This document shows, in pieces, positions 16,487 to 26,900 of a stretch of DNA of 64,000 nucleotides. Source of the stretch: CAWEWH01 sp963812775 (GTDB lineage: Bacteria; Pseudomonadota; Alphaproteobacteria; Rhizobiales; Beijerinckiaceae); the NCBI GenBank assembly GCA_963812775.1, contig CAWEWH010000007.1, positions 62,001 to 126,000 on the forward strand, read 5' to 3'. Under the pieces are notes generated by a model. The model was not told the origin of the DNA and made no database searches. It was given only the letters and a program-made list of their open reading frames with translations. Made by a program: the position numbers and the translations under genes. The first letter of the stretch is position 1. Each line of letters opens with the position of its first letter.

Positions 16487-18724
16487 CTAGGTCTTGCGTT
16501 CGAGGATCAGCGTCGACAGCGGCGGCAGGGTCAGCGCCAGCGACTGCTCTTGCTCGTGACTGGGGATATTGTCGGCACGTGCGCCGCCCGCATTGCCCAT
16601 GTTGCTGCCGCCATAGTGGCCAGCATCGGTGTTGAGCGCCTCGCGGTAGAAGCCCGGCAGCGGCACGCCGAAGCGATAGCCGTGTCGCGGCACCGGCGTG
16701 AAGTTCGAGATGATGATGACGAGGCTTCCTGTGTCGTTGCCGCGGCGCGCCCAGGCGATGACGCTGTTGTCGCGGTCGTCCGACACCAGCCACTGGAAGC
16801 CCGAGGCTTCGCAGTCGCGCTCATGCAGCGCCGGCGTGTCGCGGTAGAGCCGATTGAGATCCCGCACGACGCTCTGGACGCCCCGATGTTTGGCATCTTC
16901 AGTCAGGTGCCAGTCGAGGCTCACGTCGTGGTTCCACTCGTTCTCCTGGGCGAACTCGCTGCCCATGAACAGAAGCTTCTTGCCCGGGTGGCCCCACATG
17001 AAGGCAAGGTAGGCGCGCATGTTGGCGAAGCGCTGCCAGCGATCGCCCGGCATGCGCCCGAGCAGCGAACCTTTGCCGTGCACCACCTCGTCATGCGAGA
17101 TCGGCAAGACGAAATTCTCCGAGAAGGCATAGAGCAGGCCGAACGTCAGGTCGTCGTGGTGATGGCGGCGATGGATGGGTTCGTGGCTGATGTAGCGCAG
17201 CGTGTCGTGCATCCAACCCATGTTCCACTTGAAGCCGAAGCCGAGCCCGCCGGTGTAGGTCGGGTGCGACACGCCGGGCCAAGCGGTGGACTCCTCGGCA
17301 ATGGTGACGATGCCGGGGGCGTTGGCGTAGGCCGTCTCGTTCATGCGCCGCATGAAGTCGATGGCGTCGAGGTTCTCGTTGCCGCCGTAGCGGTTGGGCA
17401 CCCATTCGCCCGACTCTCGCGAATAATCGAGGTAGAGCATCGAGGCTACCGCATCCACCCTGAGGCCGTCGACACGGTAGCGCTCCAGCCAAAAGCGCGC
17501 ATTGGCGACGAGGAAGCTCTGAACCTCCTGCCGGCCGTAGTTGTAGATGTAGGTTCCCCAGTCGCGATGCAGGCCTTGGCGCGGATCGGCGTGCTCGTAG
17601 AGATGCGTGCCGTCGAACAGGGCAAGGCCATGCGGATCGTTGGGGAAGTGGCCCGGCACCCAGTCGAGAATGACGCCGATGCCTTCGGCATGCGCTCGGT
17701 CGACGAAGCTCGCAAAGTCCTGCGGCGTGCCGAAACGGCTTGTCGGCGCGTACATCGACACCGGTTGGTAGCCCCATGAGCCGTCGAAGGGATATTCGGT
17801 GATCGGCAACAGCTCGATATGCGTGAAGCCCATATCTTTGACGTAGGGGATCAGCCGCTCGGCGAGCTCGCCGTAGGTGAGGTAGCGGTGACCTTCCTCG
17901 GGCACCCGCGCCCACGAGCCGAGATGGCATTCGTAGATGCTCATTGGCGAGCGCCGCCAGTCACGCCGGCGCGCCGTGAGCCAAGCCTCGCTCGTCCAGG
18001 TGGGTTCCGGATAGCCGTGCAGCACGGACGCGGTGGCGGGCGGGCGCTCGGCCGAGAAGGCGAGGGGGTCGGCCTTCAAATGGAGCGCCCCGTCGGCGCC
18101 CTTGATCTCGAACTTGTAATGCTGGCCAGCTTCGAGCCCCGGAATGAACAGTTCCCAGATGCCGCCATCGTGACGCAGCCGCATCGGATGGCAGCGGCCG
18201 TCCCAGCGGTTGAAGTCGCCGACGACGCTGACGCTGCGCGCATTGGGCGCCCACACCGCGAAGCCGAACCCCGCAACGCCCTCGACCTCGCGCCGTTGCG
18301 CGCCGAGCACGCGCGGCAAGGCGTCGTTGCCAACTTCGTTTATGTACCACATGTCCTCGGGCGTTAGGACGGGTCCGAAACGGTAGGGGTCCTGCCGGTC
18401 AACGACGCCCCCGTCGGTCTCGATGCGCAGCAGATAGTTGGGCCGTGCTTCGGCCGAGAAGCGGGCGACGAAGAAGCCGGCCTCGTCCTGCCGGACCATC
18501 GGCGCGATGATGTCACCGCTCGCCGCGTCGATGACGGCGACCGAGCGCGCTTCCGGCAGCATGCCGCGGATCTCCCATTCGCCTCCCGGCACGGCGTGCG
18601 GACCGAGGATCGAGAACGGGTCGGCGTGCTCGGCGCGGGTGATCGCCTTGACGGCCTCGGGCCGCGGCCCGCCGGGGGGCCTCTGTTCTTCGTGCCTTCG
18701 CAAGGCTCTGCCCTGGCGCGCCAT
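16487..18724 (-). CDS. glgB: 1,4-alpha-glucan branching enzyme
   Basis: Forms alpha-1,6 branches in glycogen. About 745 residues with an N-terminal domain (ADPFSILGPH), a second beta-sandwich (GFGFAVWAPNARSVSVVGDFNRW) and the GH13 barrel. Catalytic residues are visible: Asp in DGLRVDAVASMLYLDY (near 421), Glu in IAEESTAWPG (near 474) and Asp in LPISHDEVVHGKGSL. The ATG at 18724 shares its A with the TGA of the upstream treS-maltokinase gene (TGATG), so it is coupled; an in-frame start at 18781 would overlap that gene further and has no support. It is the last gene of the operon and branches the linear glucan made by GlgE. Confidence 0.96.
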   Translation of the reverse strand: MARQGRALRRHEEQRPPGGPRPEAVKAITRAEHADPFSILGPHAVPGGEWEIRGMLPEARSVAVIDAASGDIIAPMVRQDEAGFFVARFSAEARPNYLLRIETDGGVVDRQDPYRFGPVLTPEDMWYINEVGNDALPRVLGAQRREVEGVAGFGFAVWAPNARSVSVVGDFNRWDGRCHPMRLRHDGGIWELFIPGLEAGQHYKFEIKGADGALHLKADPLAFSAERPPATASVLHGYPEPTWTSEAWLTARRRDWRRSPMSIYECHLGSWARVPEEGHRYLTYGELAERLIPYVKDMGFTHIELLPITEYPFDGSWGYQPVSMYAPTSRFGTPQDFASFVDRAHAEGIGVILDWVPGHFPNDPHGLALFDGTHLYEHADPRQGLHRDWGTYIYNYGRQEVQSFLVANARFWLERYRVDGLRVDAVASMLYLDYSRESGEWVPNRYGGNENLDAIDFMRRMNETAYANAPGIVTIAEESTAWPGVSHPTYTGGLGFGFKWNMGWMHDTLRYISHEPIHRRHHHDDLTFGLLYAFSENFVLPISHDEVVHGKGSLLGRMPGDRWQRFANMRAYLAFMWGHPGKKLLFMGSEFAQENEWNHDVSLDWHLTEDAKHRGVQSVVRDLNRLYRDTPALHERDCEASGFQWLVSDDRDNSVIAWARRGNDTGSLVIIISNFTPVPRHGYRFGVPLPGFYREALNTDAGHYGGSNMGNAGGARADNIPSHEQEQSLALTLPPLSTLILERKT

Positions 18725-21700
18725 CAGACGTCCTTTTCGTCCAGCAGAGAGATAACGCCCTGCACGGGGATATCGATCCAATCGGGCCGATTATCGGCTT
18801 CGTAGTTGATTTCGTAGAAGGCCTTGCCGAGCAGGTTGAGGCGCAGCAGCCGCCGGCGCGTCGCCTCGTCCTCGATCCAGATGGGGCTGCCGCGCGCCGC
18901 GTCCTCGTAGGCGATGAGGAAGGCCTCGGACGCCATGCGCCGCCAGCTGGTCGCGATCGCCGTGGCGCGGCCGGAGACCTCGACGAACCGTTGCGCCATG
19001 TCGCGGGCCGCCGTTTCGGTCATGTAGGAGAAGGAACGTAACATGCCTGCCACATCCCGCAGCGGGCAGGCTTTGGCCCGCCGCTGCGCCGCCGGCCGCG
19101 ACGGCTCGCCCTCGAAATCGACGATGGCCACGTCGTCCTGCACGATCAGCACCTGGCCGAGATGATAGTCGCCATGGATGCGCGTCTTGACCGCGCCGAG
19201 CGGCGGCTCGACCAGCGCCTTGACGGCCGCAAAGCACGCATCGCGTCGGGCGATCAGCGCCTCGAGCGACGGCCGGGCCGCTTCGGGCACCTGGTTCGCG
19301 AGGCGCCCGAGGGCCTCGAAGGCCTGCTCGGCCATAGCGCGCGCGTCCTCCGCTGCCGCCGCCACGTCTTCGAGGGCGAGCGGCTCCATGGCAAAGGCCG
19401 GGTCGTCGGTCGGCGTCGCCAGCGCCTTATGCAGTTCGGCCGTCCTGAGCCCAAGAACGGTCGCGTAGCGGCGGTAGGAGGCGAAGACGTCCGCCAACGG
19501 CGGCATTTCCGATTCCGGCAGCAGCAACAGCGCGTCAAGCTCGCGCTTCACGGCCTCCACCGACAATTGCCAGGCGTCGCCCTGGTTGCGCACAAAGGCC
19601 TGAAGGATGGCGAGCGCCGTGACGGCGCCATCATTCCGCACATGCTCCATCGATCCGAGCAGGGCCGGCGTGTTGGGAAAGTGGGCAACCTCGGTGAGGA
19701 AGCGGCCCATCTCCAATTCAGGGTGCACGCCCGGCTGCAAGCGGCGATAGAGCTTGATCACGGCCTTGTCGCCGAGCACGATGGAAGTATTGCTCTGCTC
19801 GCCGCTGAGCCGCTTCACGTCGGCCAGGTCCACGTCGATCCCGTCGAGCGCCGAGGTGGCGGCATAGCGGATCAAGCCGCCTTCGGCCGTCGGGATCTCG
19901 CGCTCGGCCCGCATCGCCGCAACCGCCGCCAGCGAAAATTCCGGCGACGCGCTGGCTCCATGCAGGAGGCCGACGCGATTTCCGCGCCTGACGCGGGCCG
20001 CCGCATAAGGCAAGAGCGCCTCGTCCTCGACTCCCTCGGCCACCGCAAGCGGCGTGAAGTAGCACTGCGTCTCGCCGCGCTTCAGCTGCACTTCGACCTG
20101 CGGCAGTAGGAATGCGTCGCGCCCATGGCGGTCCTTGAGCACGCCGAAGTCGATGACGCGCGTCGACACGATGGCGGTGCCCTTGCCGGCGAACCAGCGC
20201 TGCCCGGAGAGGAAGCCCGGCATGACGTTGCGCTCGAAGGCCTGCCGTTCGCGGCCCTTGAGCAGCGACTCGGGCGTGCCCGAAAGCACGAGGGTGAAAA
20301 GCTCGGGCGCCGGGCGCGGCCCGAACCGGTCCTCCTGCGCGTGCGCCACGAGCTGGAACCAGTAGAAACCATAGGCCGGCATGGTGAGCAGATAGGGGAG
20401 ATCGCCGATCGGCGGGAACGGCGATCCCGCCGTCATTTCCATCGGGATGGCGCCCTTCACCTCTGCGAGGTCGAGCTCGACCGCCTGCGGGGCGCGCGAC
20501 AGGTTGGCGACGCATAGCAGTCGCTCGTCCCCGAGCTCGCGCAGATAGGCGAGTACCTTGCGGTTGGTGGGGTAGAGAAAACGCAGCGTGCCGCGCCCGA
20601 AAGCGTGGTGCGTGCGCCGCACCGCCACCATGCGCCTCAACCAGTTGAGCAGGCTCGAGGGGCTGCGCAGCTGCGACTCGACGTTGACGGCGTCGAAGCC
20701 GTAGATGGAGTCCTGGATGGGCGGCAGGAAGAGCCTCGCCGGATCGGTCTTGCTGAAGCCGCCATTACGGTCCGGCGACCATTGCATCGGCGTGCGCACG
20801 CCGTCACGGTCGCCGAGATAGATGTTGTCGCCCATGCCTACCTCGTCGCCGTAATAGAGGATCGGCGTTCCGGGCATGGACAAGAGCAGGCTGTGCAGCA
20901 GCTCAATCTTGCGCCGGTCGTTCTCCAGCAGCGGCGCGAGCCGCCGGCGGATGCCGAGATTGATGCGGGCGCGCCGGTCGGCCGCGAAGAAGCTCCACAG
21001 ATAGTCGCGCTCGCGGTCGGTGACCATTTCGAGCGTCAGCTCGTCGTGATTGCGCAGGAAGATCGCCCACTGGCAGCCGTCGGGAATGTCCGGGGTCTGG
21101 CGCAGGATGTCGGTGATCGGATGCCGGTCCTCGCGCGCCACCCCCATATACATGCGCGGCATCAGCGGGAAGTGGAAGGCCATGTGGCACTCGTCGCCAC
21201 TCCCGAAATAGGGCGCCGTGTCTTCCGGCCATTGGTTGGCCTCCGCCAGCAGCACGCGGTCGGGATACTCGTCTTCCATGGCGGCGCGGATGGACTTGAT
21301 GACGTGATGCGTCTCCGGCAGGTTCTCGCAGTTGGTGCCTTCGCGCTCGATGAGATAGGGGATGGCGTCGAGGCGGAGCCCGTCGACGCCCATGTCGAGC
21401 CAGAAGCGCATCGTGTCGAGCATCGCCTCGAGCACCCGCGGATTGTCGAAGTTGAGATCGGGCTGATGCGCATAGAAGCGGTGCCAATAGTAGGCCTTGG
21501 CGACCGGGTCCCATGACCAGTTCGACACCTCGGTGTCGAGAAAGATGATGCGCGTGTCCTTGTATTTCTGGTCGCTGTCGGACCAGACATAGAAGTCGCG
21601 CCATGGCGAACCGGGCTTTGCTTGGCGCGCCCGCTGGAACCACGGATGCTGGTCGGACGTGTGATTGATGACCAGCTCGATGATGATGCGCAGGCCCCGT

Positions 21701-21981
21701 TCGTGCGCCTCGCGCACGAAGCGGCGGAAGTCGCGCATGTTGCCGTAGGTCGGATTGATGCCGCGGTAGTCGGCGATGTCATAGCCGTCGTCGCGCAGCG
21801 GCGAGGGGAAGAACGGCATCACCCATACGGCCGTGGCGCCGAGATCCTTGATGTAGTCGAGCTTCTGCGTCAGGCCCTCGAAATCGCCGACGCCGTCGTT
21901 GTTGGCGTCGAAGAAGGACTTGACGTGCACCTGATAGATCAGGGCGTCGCGGTACCATTGCCTGTCGCTGCGATCGACCAT
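18724..21981 (-). CDS. treS: Trehalose synthase-maltokinase fusion (TreS-Mak)
   Basis: A 1085-residue two-domain enzyme. Residues 1 to about 545 are trehalose synthase (GH13): opening WYRDALIYQVHVKSFFDAN, nucleophile Asp in GLRLDAIPYLIEREGTNCEN (near 203), acid Glu in LLAEANQWPED and Asp in FLRNHDELTLEMV. It interconverts trehalose and maltose. Residues about 570-1085 are maltokinase (Pep2/Mak), recognisable from VMPGFLSGQRWFAGKG, LSGEQSNTSIVLGD, the catalytic RIHGDYHLGQVLIVQDD (near 935) and VDFEGEPSRP. It phosphorylates maltose to maltose-1-phosphate. It sits between glgE and glgB, giving the complete GlgE route from trehalose to branched glucan. Eight bases separate it from glgE. Confidence 0.95.
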   Translation of the reverse strand: MVDRSDRQWYRDALIYQVHVKSFFDANNDGVGDFEGLTQKLDYIKDLGATAVWVMPFFPSPLRDDGYDIADYRGINPTYGNMRDFRRFVREAHERGLRIIIELVINHTSDQHPWFQRARQAKPGSPWRDFYVWSDSDQKYKDTRIIFLDTEVSNWSWDPVAKAYYWHRFYAHQPDLNFDNPRVLEAMLDTMRFWLDMGVDGLRLDAIPYLIEREGTNCENLPETHHVIKSIRAAMEDEYPDRVLLAEANQWPEDTAPYFGSGDECHMAFHFPLMPRMYMGVAREDRHPITDILRQTPDIPDGCQWAIFLRNHDELTLEMVTDRERDYLWSFFAADRRARINLGIRRRLAPLLENDRRKIELLHSLLLSMPGTPILYYGDEVGMGDNIYLGDRDGVRTPMQWSPDRNGGFSKTDPARLFLPPIQDSIYGFDAVNVESQLRSPSSLLNWLRRMVAVRRTHHAFGRGTLRFLYPTNRKVLAYLRELGDERLLCVANLSRAPQAVELDLAEVKGAIPMEMTAGSPFPPIGDLPYLLTMPAYGFYWFQLVAHAQEDRFGPRPAPELFTLVLSGTPESLLKGRERQAFERNVMPGFLSGQRWFAGKGTAIVSTRVIDFGVLKDRHGRDAFLLPQVEVQLKRGETQCYFTPLAVAEGVEDEALLPYAAARVRRGNRVGLLHGASASPEFSLAAVAAMRAEREIPTAEGGLIRYAATSALDGIDVDLADVKRLSGEQSNTSIVLGDKAVIKLYRRLQPGVHPELEMGRFLTEVAHFPNTPALLGSMEHVRNDGAVTALAILQAFVRNQGDAWQLSVEAVKRELDALLLLPESEMPPLADVFASYRRYATVLGLRTAELHKALATPTDDPAFAMEPLALEDVAAAAEDARAMAEQAFEALGRLANQVPEAARPSLEALIARRDACFAAVKALVEPPLGAVKTRIHGDYHLGQVLIVQDDVAIVDFEGEPSRPAAQRRAKACPLRDVAGMLRSFSYMTETAARDMAQRFVEVSGRATAIATSWRRMASEAFLIAYEDAARGSPIWIEDEATRRRLLRLNLLGKAFYEINYEADNRPDWIDIPVQGVISLLDEKDV

Positions 21982-21989
21982 GCTGGTCC

Positions 21990-23990
21990 TCAGCGCTTCG
22001 GCGCAAGGAGGCGCCAGATCGTCACCGGATTGAAGACGGGATCGAGCGCGATGCGGTGGGTCTTACCGTGGAGCGTGAAGCGGCCGCCGCGAACCAGATC
22101 CTCGGCCTCGATGGAGGCTTGGTCGGGCAGGCCGAACTCCCACAGCGGCACCTCGTAGGTGCATTCCTGGCGATTGCGGGGATCGAGATTGACGATGACT
22201 ACGACGCAATTGTCCTTGGCCGGCGTCATGCGCGCGTAGGCGATGATCTGGTCGTTCCAGGCATTGAGGAACAGGACGTTGCGGAAATCCTGCAGCGCCG
22301 GATTGGCGCGCCTGATGTCGTTGAGCTTGGCGATGTGGGCGCGGATGTTGCCCGGTCGGTCCCAGTCCCAGGCTTTCAGCTCGTATTTCTCGCTGTCGAG
22401 ATACTCCTCCTTGCCGGGCAGGGGCCGCGCCTCGCAGAGCTCGAAGCCGGAATAGAGTCCCCAATTGCTCGACAGCGTGGCCGCAAGCGTGGCGCGTGCG
22501 ATGAAGCCCGCCCGTCCGCCCGTTTGCAGATAGTAGGGATTGATGTCCGGCGTGTTGACGAAGAAATTCGGCCGGTAGTACTGCGCCATCTCGCTGGTGG
22601 CGAGCTCGACCATGTAGTCGATGATCTCCTGCTTGGCGTTTCGCCAGGTGAAGTAGGTATAGGACTGCTGGAAGCCGAGCTTCGCCAAGGCGCGCATCAT
22701 CTTCGGCCGCGTAAACGCCTCCGACAGGAAGATCACGTCGGGATGCTCGTCGTTCACCGAGCGGATGAGCCAGCACCAGAACGGCAGAGGCTTGGTGTGG
22801 GGATTGTCGACGCGGAAAATGCGCACACCATTGCCGACCCAGAACAGCACGACGTCGCGCAGCGCCAGCCACAGCCCCGGCATCGACGCGCCGTAGAAGT
22901 GCACGTTGACAATGTCCTCGTACTTCTTGGGCGGGTTCTCGGCGAATTTCAGCGTGCCGTCAGGCCGCCAGTCGAACCATTCCGGGTGCTGCTTGATCCA
23001 CGGATGGTCGGGCGAGCATTGAATGGCGAAGTCGAGCGCGATTTCCAACCCATGCGCCTTCGCGGCCTCGACGAGGGCGCGGAACTCCGCGAGGGTGCCG
23101 AGCTCGGGATGGATGGCATCGTGCCCTCCTTCGGCTGCCCCGATGGCGTAGACGCTGCCCACATCGCCAGCCTCGGCGCTGAGCGCATTGTTCTTGCCTT
23201 TGCGATTGGTCGCGCCGATCGGATGGATGGGCGGAAAGTAAAGGACGTCGAAGCCGAGATCGCGCACGTAGGGCAATTTCGCGATGACATCCGCGAAGGT
23301 GCCGTGGCGCGAGGCGTCGTCCGATTGCGAGCGCGGAAACAGCTCGTACCAGGCCGAGAACTGTGCCGCCGGCCGATCGACGATCGCCTCCTGCGTCGGC
23401 ACGTAGCGCGACAGGTCCGCTTTCTCGACGTAGCGGGCGACAAGCTCCACATTGGGCCCGGCGAGGAGCAGGTTGAGCTGAGCGGTCGAGCCGGCGCGTT
23501 CGCGTTCCAGCCGTTGCAGCAGCTCGGTGAGCGCCACGCGATCGGCACCGTCGGCGTGATTGGCGGCCTCCATCGCAAGGTCGAGGCCCTCCATCGTCTC
23601 CAACGACACCTCCTGGCCGGCCGCCTCTTTCTTCTCCACCTCGCTGAGCCAGGACGCGAACGGGTCGCGCCAGGCCTCGATCGTGTATTCGTAGCGCGTG
23701 TTCAGGTCGACCGTGAAGCCGCCGCTCCAGCGATCGTTGCCGACGAAACGCATCGGCGCGCGCTGCCAGCCGCCTGATCCCATCGCTCGATACACGATGT
23801 CGGCGGCGATCTTGTCGTGGCCGTCGCTGAAGATATCGGCCCACACTTCGAGCCGGTCGCCGACGATGCGCTTGACGGCGGTGCGACCGCAGTCGATCTG
23901 CGGCCAGACGTTCTCGATGATGACGCGGCCCTCTCCCGACGGCGATCGGCGGCGGGCGCGGGTGGCGACTTTGCGCTGCGGGTCTCTCAT
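21990..23990 (-). CDS. glgE: Alpha-1,4-glucan:maltose-1-phosphate maltosyltransferase
   Basis: Transfers maltosyl units from maltose-1-phosphate onto alpha-1,4-glucan (GH13 subfamily 3). The 666-residue length is typical. Family features include an N-terminal domain (IIENVWPQIDCGRTAVKR), RYVPTQEAIVDRPAAQFSAWYELFPRS, DVLYFPPIHPIG, the nucleophile Asp in VRIFRVDNPHTKPLPFW (near 393) and the Glu in DVIFLSEAFTRPKMM (near 423), plus YRPNFFVNTPDINPYYLQ. The ATG at 23990 overlaps the stop of the upstream malQ-treY gene by four bases. With the downstream treS-mak and glgB it forms the full GlgE pathway. Confidence 0.96.
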   Translation of the reverse strand: MRDPQRKVATRARRRSPSGEGRVIIENVWPQIDCGRTAVKRIVGDRLEVWADIFSDGHDKIAADIVYRAMGSGGWQRAPMRFVGNDRWSGGFTVDLNTRYEYTIEAWRDPFASWLSEVEKKEAAGQEVSLETMEGLDLAMEAANHADGADRVALTELLQRLERERAGSTAQLNLLLAGPNVELVARYVEKADLSRYVPTQEAIVDRPAAQFSAWYELFPRSQSDDASRHGTFADVIAKLPYVRDLGFDVLYFPPIHPIGATNRKGKNNALSAEAGDVGSVYAIGAAEGGHDAIHPELGTLAEFRALVEAAKAHGLEIALDFAIQCSPDHPWIKQHPEWFDWRPDGTLKFAENPPKKYEDIVNVHFYGASMPGLWLALRDVVLFWVGNGVRIFRVDNPHTKPLPFWCWLIRSVNDEHPDVIFLSEAFTRPKMMRALAKLGFQQSYTYFTWRNAKQEIIDYMVELATSEMAQYYRPNFFVNTPDINPYYLQTGGRAGFIARATLAATLSSNWGLYSGFELCEARPLPGKEEYLDSEKYELKAWDWDRPGNIRAHIAKLNDIRRANPALQDFRNVLFLNAWNDQIIAYARMTPAKDNCVVVIVNLDPRNRQECTYEVPLWEFGLPDQASIEAEDLVRGGRFTLHGKTHRIALDPVFNPVTIWRLLAPKR

Positions 23991-26900
23991 CCCACCATCC
24001 TCAATGCAGCCACCGGTAATCGCGCGAACACCTGGGCGAGGGGCCAGGCCTCCGCGCCGTTCTCGATTGTGGCGCCGGTCAGCACGTCGCGCCAGCGGCC
24101 GCGCCCCACTGCGAGATGCGTGTCAGTCCAGAAATGCGCCGGAACGGTGTCCTCGCCGTTCACCACGGCGCCCACCCCACGAGGGACCGCGACTACGAGG
24201 CAATCGTGGCCATGGGAGCGCCGGAAGGCGAGGCAATGCTGCGCCTGCGGGCCGCCCGCCAGCACCGGCTCATAGCTGCCGTCGCTGTAGAGCAGGGGAT
24301 CCTGGGCGCGGTCGGTGAGGAGCTGGGCGACAAGGCGCTGCTTGATGCGTCCGTCGCGCCAATGGTTCCACAGGGTTTCGGTGGGCTCCTGCTGCGCCAG
24401 TGCGCGCTCGCGCGCGGCGTAGTCGACGGGCCGCCGGTTATCCGGGTCGACGAGCGAGAGGTCCCAGAGCTCCGTGCCTTGGTAGATGTCCGGGACGCCG
24501 GGCATCGTTGCCTTGAGGACGACTTTGGCGAGGCCGGTGAGCGCGCCGATGACAGCAAGGCGGCGTGCCAGCGGCCGCATCGCGTCGAGCAGGCGGCCGT
24601 CGGGCGCCAGCATCTTGCCGATCAGCGCAAGCGTGGCGTCTTCGTAGGCCTTGTCGGGATTGACCCAGCTCGTGTGCCGCTTTGCCTCGCGCAGCGCCTT
24701 CACAGCAAAGTCGCAAAGGCGCTGGCGAAAGGCTGCTATAGCGTCGCCGTCGGTGGCCTCGTCCAGCAGTTCGAGCGGCCAGGCGCCCAGCACCGACTGC
24801 AGGATGAGATACTGGTCGTTGCGGTCGGGGGCATCGCCCTCTTCGAGCGCGGCGACGTGTGGCGCGGCGAGCTCGCGCCACGTGTCGAGTGCTGCCGCCC
24901 AGGCGTCGGGAATCTGAGACAGCGCGCCGATGCGCGACCTCGCATCCTCGCCGCGCTTCGTGTCGTGGCTGGCTGTCGCAACGAGGTTGTAGGGCCAGGT
25001 CTCGGCGCGCTCCCGGTTGAAGCGGTGGAATGTCTCGATGTCGACGCCGAAATGGCGCGGATCGCCGCCGACCTCGTTGAGCGCCAGAAGCCGCGCATAG
25101 CGGTAGAAGAACGTGTCCTCGAGGCTCTTGGCCATCACCGGGCCGGTGAGCTGCTGGAAGCGGCGGCGGAAGCGTGCAATCAGGGCAGGGTGCGGCTTGC
25201 CCGGTCCCTCGGGATCGACGGCGCCAAGCAGCACGGCTCGGACCAGATCATGCTCGGTGCGGTCGGCCAGTGCGCTCGTGCGTTTGGCGGCCTCGACGGC
25301 GCCGTCGATGATCCGCCGGTCTTCCTCCTCCACATCGCCATCTGCGAGATAGGTGCGATACACTGGGAAGCGCACGATGATCTCGGTGATGGCGCGGCGA
25401 AGCGCGTTGACGGTGTAGTCGCGCGTATACGTGTCCGCCTCGGCGATCCGCTTCAGGTCGGACACGAGGCTTTCCAATTCGCTCGCGAAGCTCATGTCGA
25501 GCACGTCGGTCTTGGCGCGGCGGAGGATCGAGCTGGAACTGCCCTCGAGGCCCGTGAAGGCACGATAGAGTGCCTCGAAGTGCGGTGCGGCGTCCTGGTC
25601 GATGAACACGCCTTCCAACAGATTGAGCGCCTCGTAGCCTGACGTGCCGGCCGTCGGCCATGACCGCAGCTTCTCGCCGGGCTCCAGGATCTTCTCGACC
25701 ACCACGTAGAAGCCCGGCCCCACTGCCGTCTGCAGGTCGCGCAGATAGCTGGCCGGGTTGGCGAGGCCGTCGACATGGTCGATGCGCAGGCCGTGGACGT
25801 GTCCCTCGCGGATGAGGCGGAAGACCGTCGCGTGCGTCTTGGCGAACACGTCGGCATCCTCGGCGCGGATGCCGGCGAGGCCGTTGATGTCGAAGAAGCG
25901 GCGATAGTTGATGTCGCTCGCCGCCACCCGCCAATAGGCGAGCCGATAGGCCTGCGCCTCCAGGATACGATGCAGCGTGCCGAAGCTGTCGGGTACCCCC
26001 TGCTTGCCGTTGATGAGAGCGCAGGCCCGCGCGATGGCCTCGCGCATCGCCGCGTCGGCGGACGCAAGGTCGGCCAGTTGTTGCTTCAGCCGCTCCGCCT
26101 CTTCCGGGAACGCCAAACGGCGCTCCGCCGACGTCTCCTGGTCCATGGCGCGCAGCCGCTCGGCGATGCCGATGACCGCGGCCGGCACCCGCGCCGCGCC
26201 GAGCGCCGCCAGCGCGCGGTCGAGGATAATGGGATAGCTCAAGGGCGAGATCGGAAAGCGATGCTCGTGGTGCCAGACGCTGAACGAGCCGTCGCGCGGA
26301 TCGAAAGCGAGTTTCAGCCCGCCCATTTCGAGGACGATGCCGTAGCGGTCGGCCAGGAACGGCGCGACAAGCTTGTGGTTGGCGCCGAGCCGCTCCCAGT
26401 CGATGTCGAAGACGCGCGCTTGCGGCGACAGCTCGCCCCATTCGAGCACCGACAGCCACCACGGATTGTCGGCGCCGCCGACGCCCATGTGGTTGGGCAC
26501 GATGTCGAGAATGAGCCCCAAACCGTGCGCCCGCAGCGTCTCGCTGAGACGGAGGAACGCGGCTTCGCCACCGAGCTCCGGATTGATCTCGCCATGGTCG
26601 ACGATGTCGTAGCCGTGTGTCGAACCGGGCCGCGCCTTGAGGATCGGCGACGCGTAGACGTGGCTGGTGCCGAGCCGCGCCAGGTAGGGGACGACCTTGA
26701 CCGCATCGTCGAAGGTGAACTCCCTGTGGAACTGCAGGCGGTAGGTGGCGCGCGGTGGCGGCGACGCCAGCATACCGGCTCGCGGGCGTAGGCCGCGGCC
26801 CTCCGACGCGATGGCGGCCGCGAGCTTCGCGAGGTTACCGCCCGGCGCCAACAGTTCGGTGAGATCGACCGAGAAACGGCGCTGCCAATTGGGATGCCCC

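Noticed and set aside
22056..23777. 573-residue plus-strand frame opposite glgE
   Set aside because: Antisense shadow of a gene with complete catalytic signatures.
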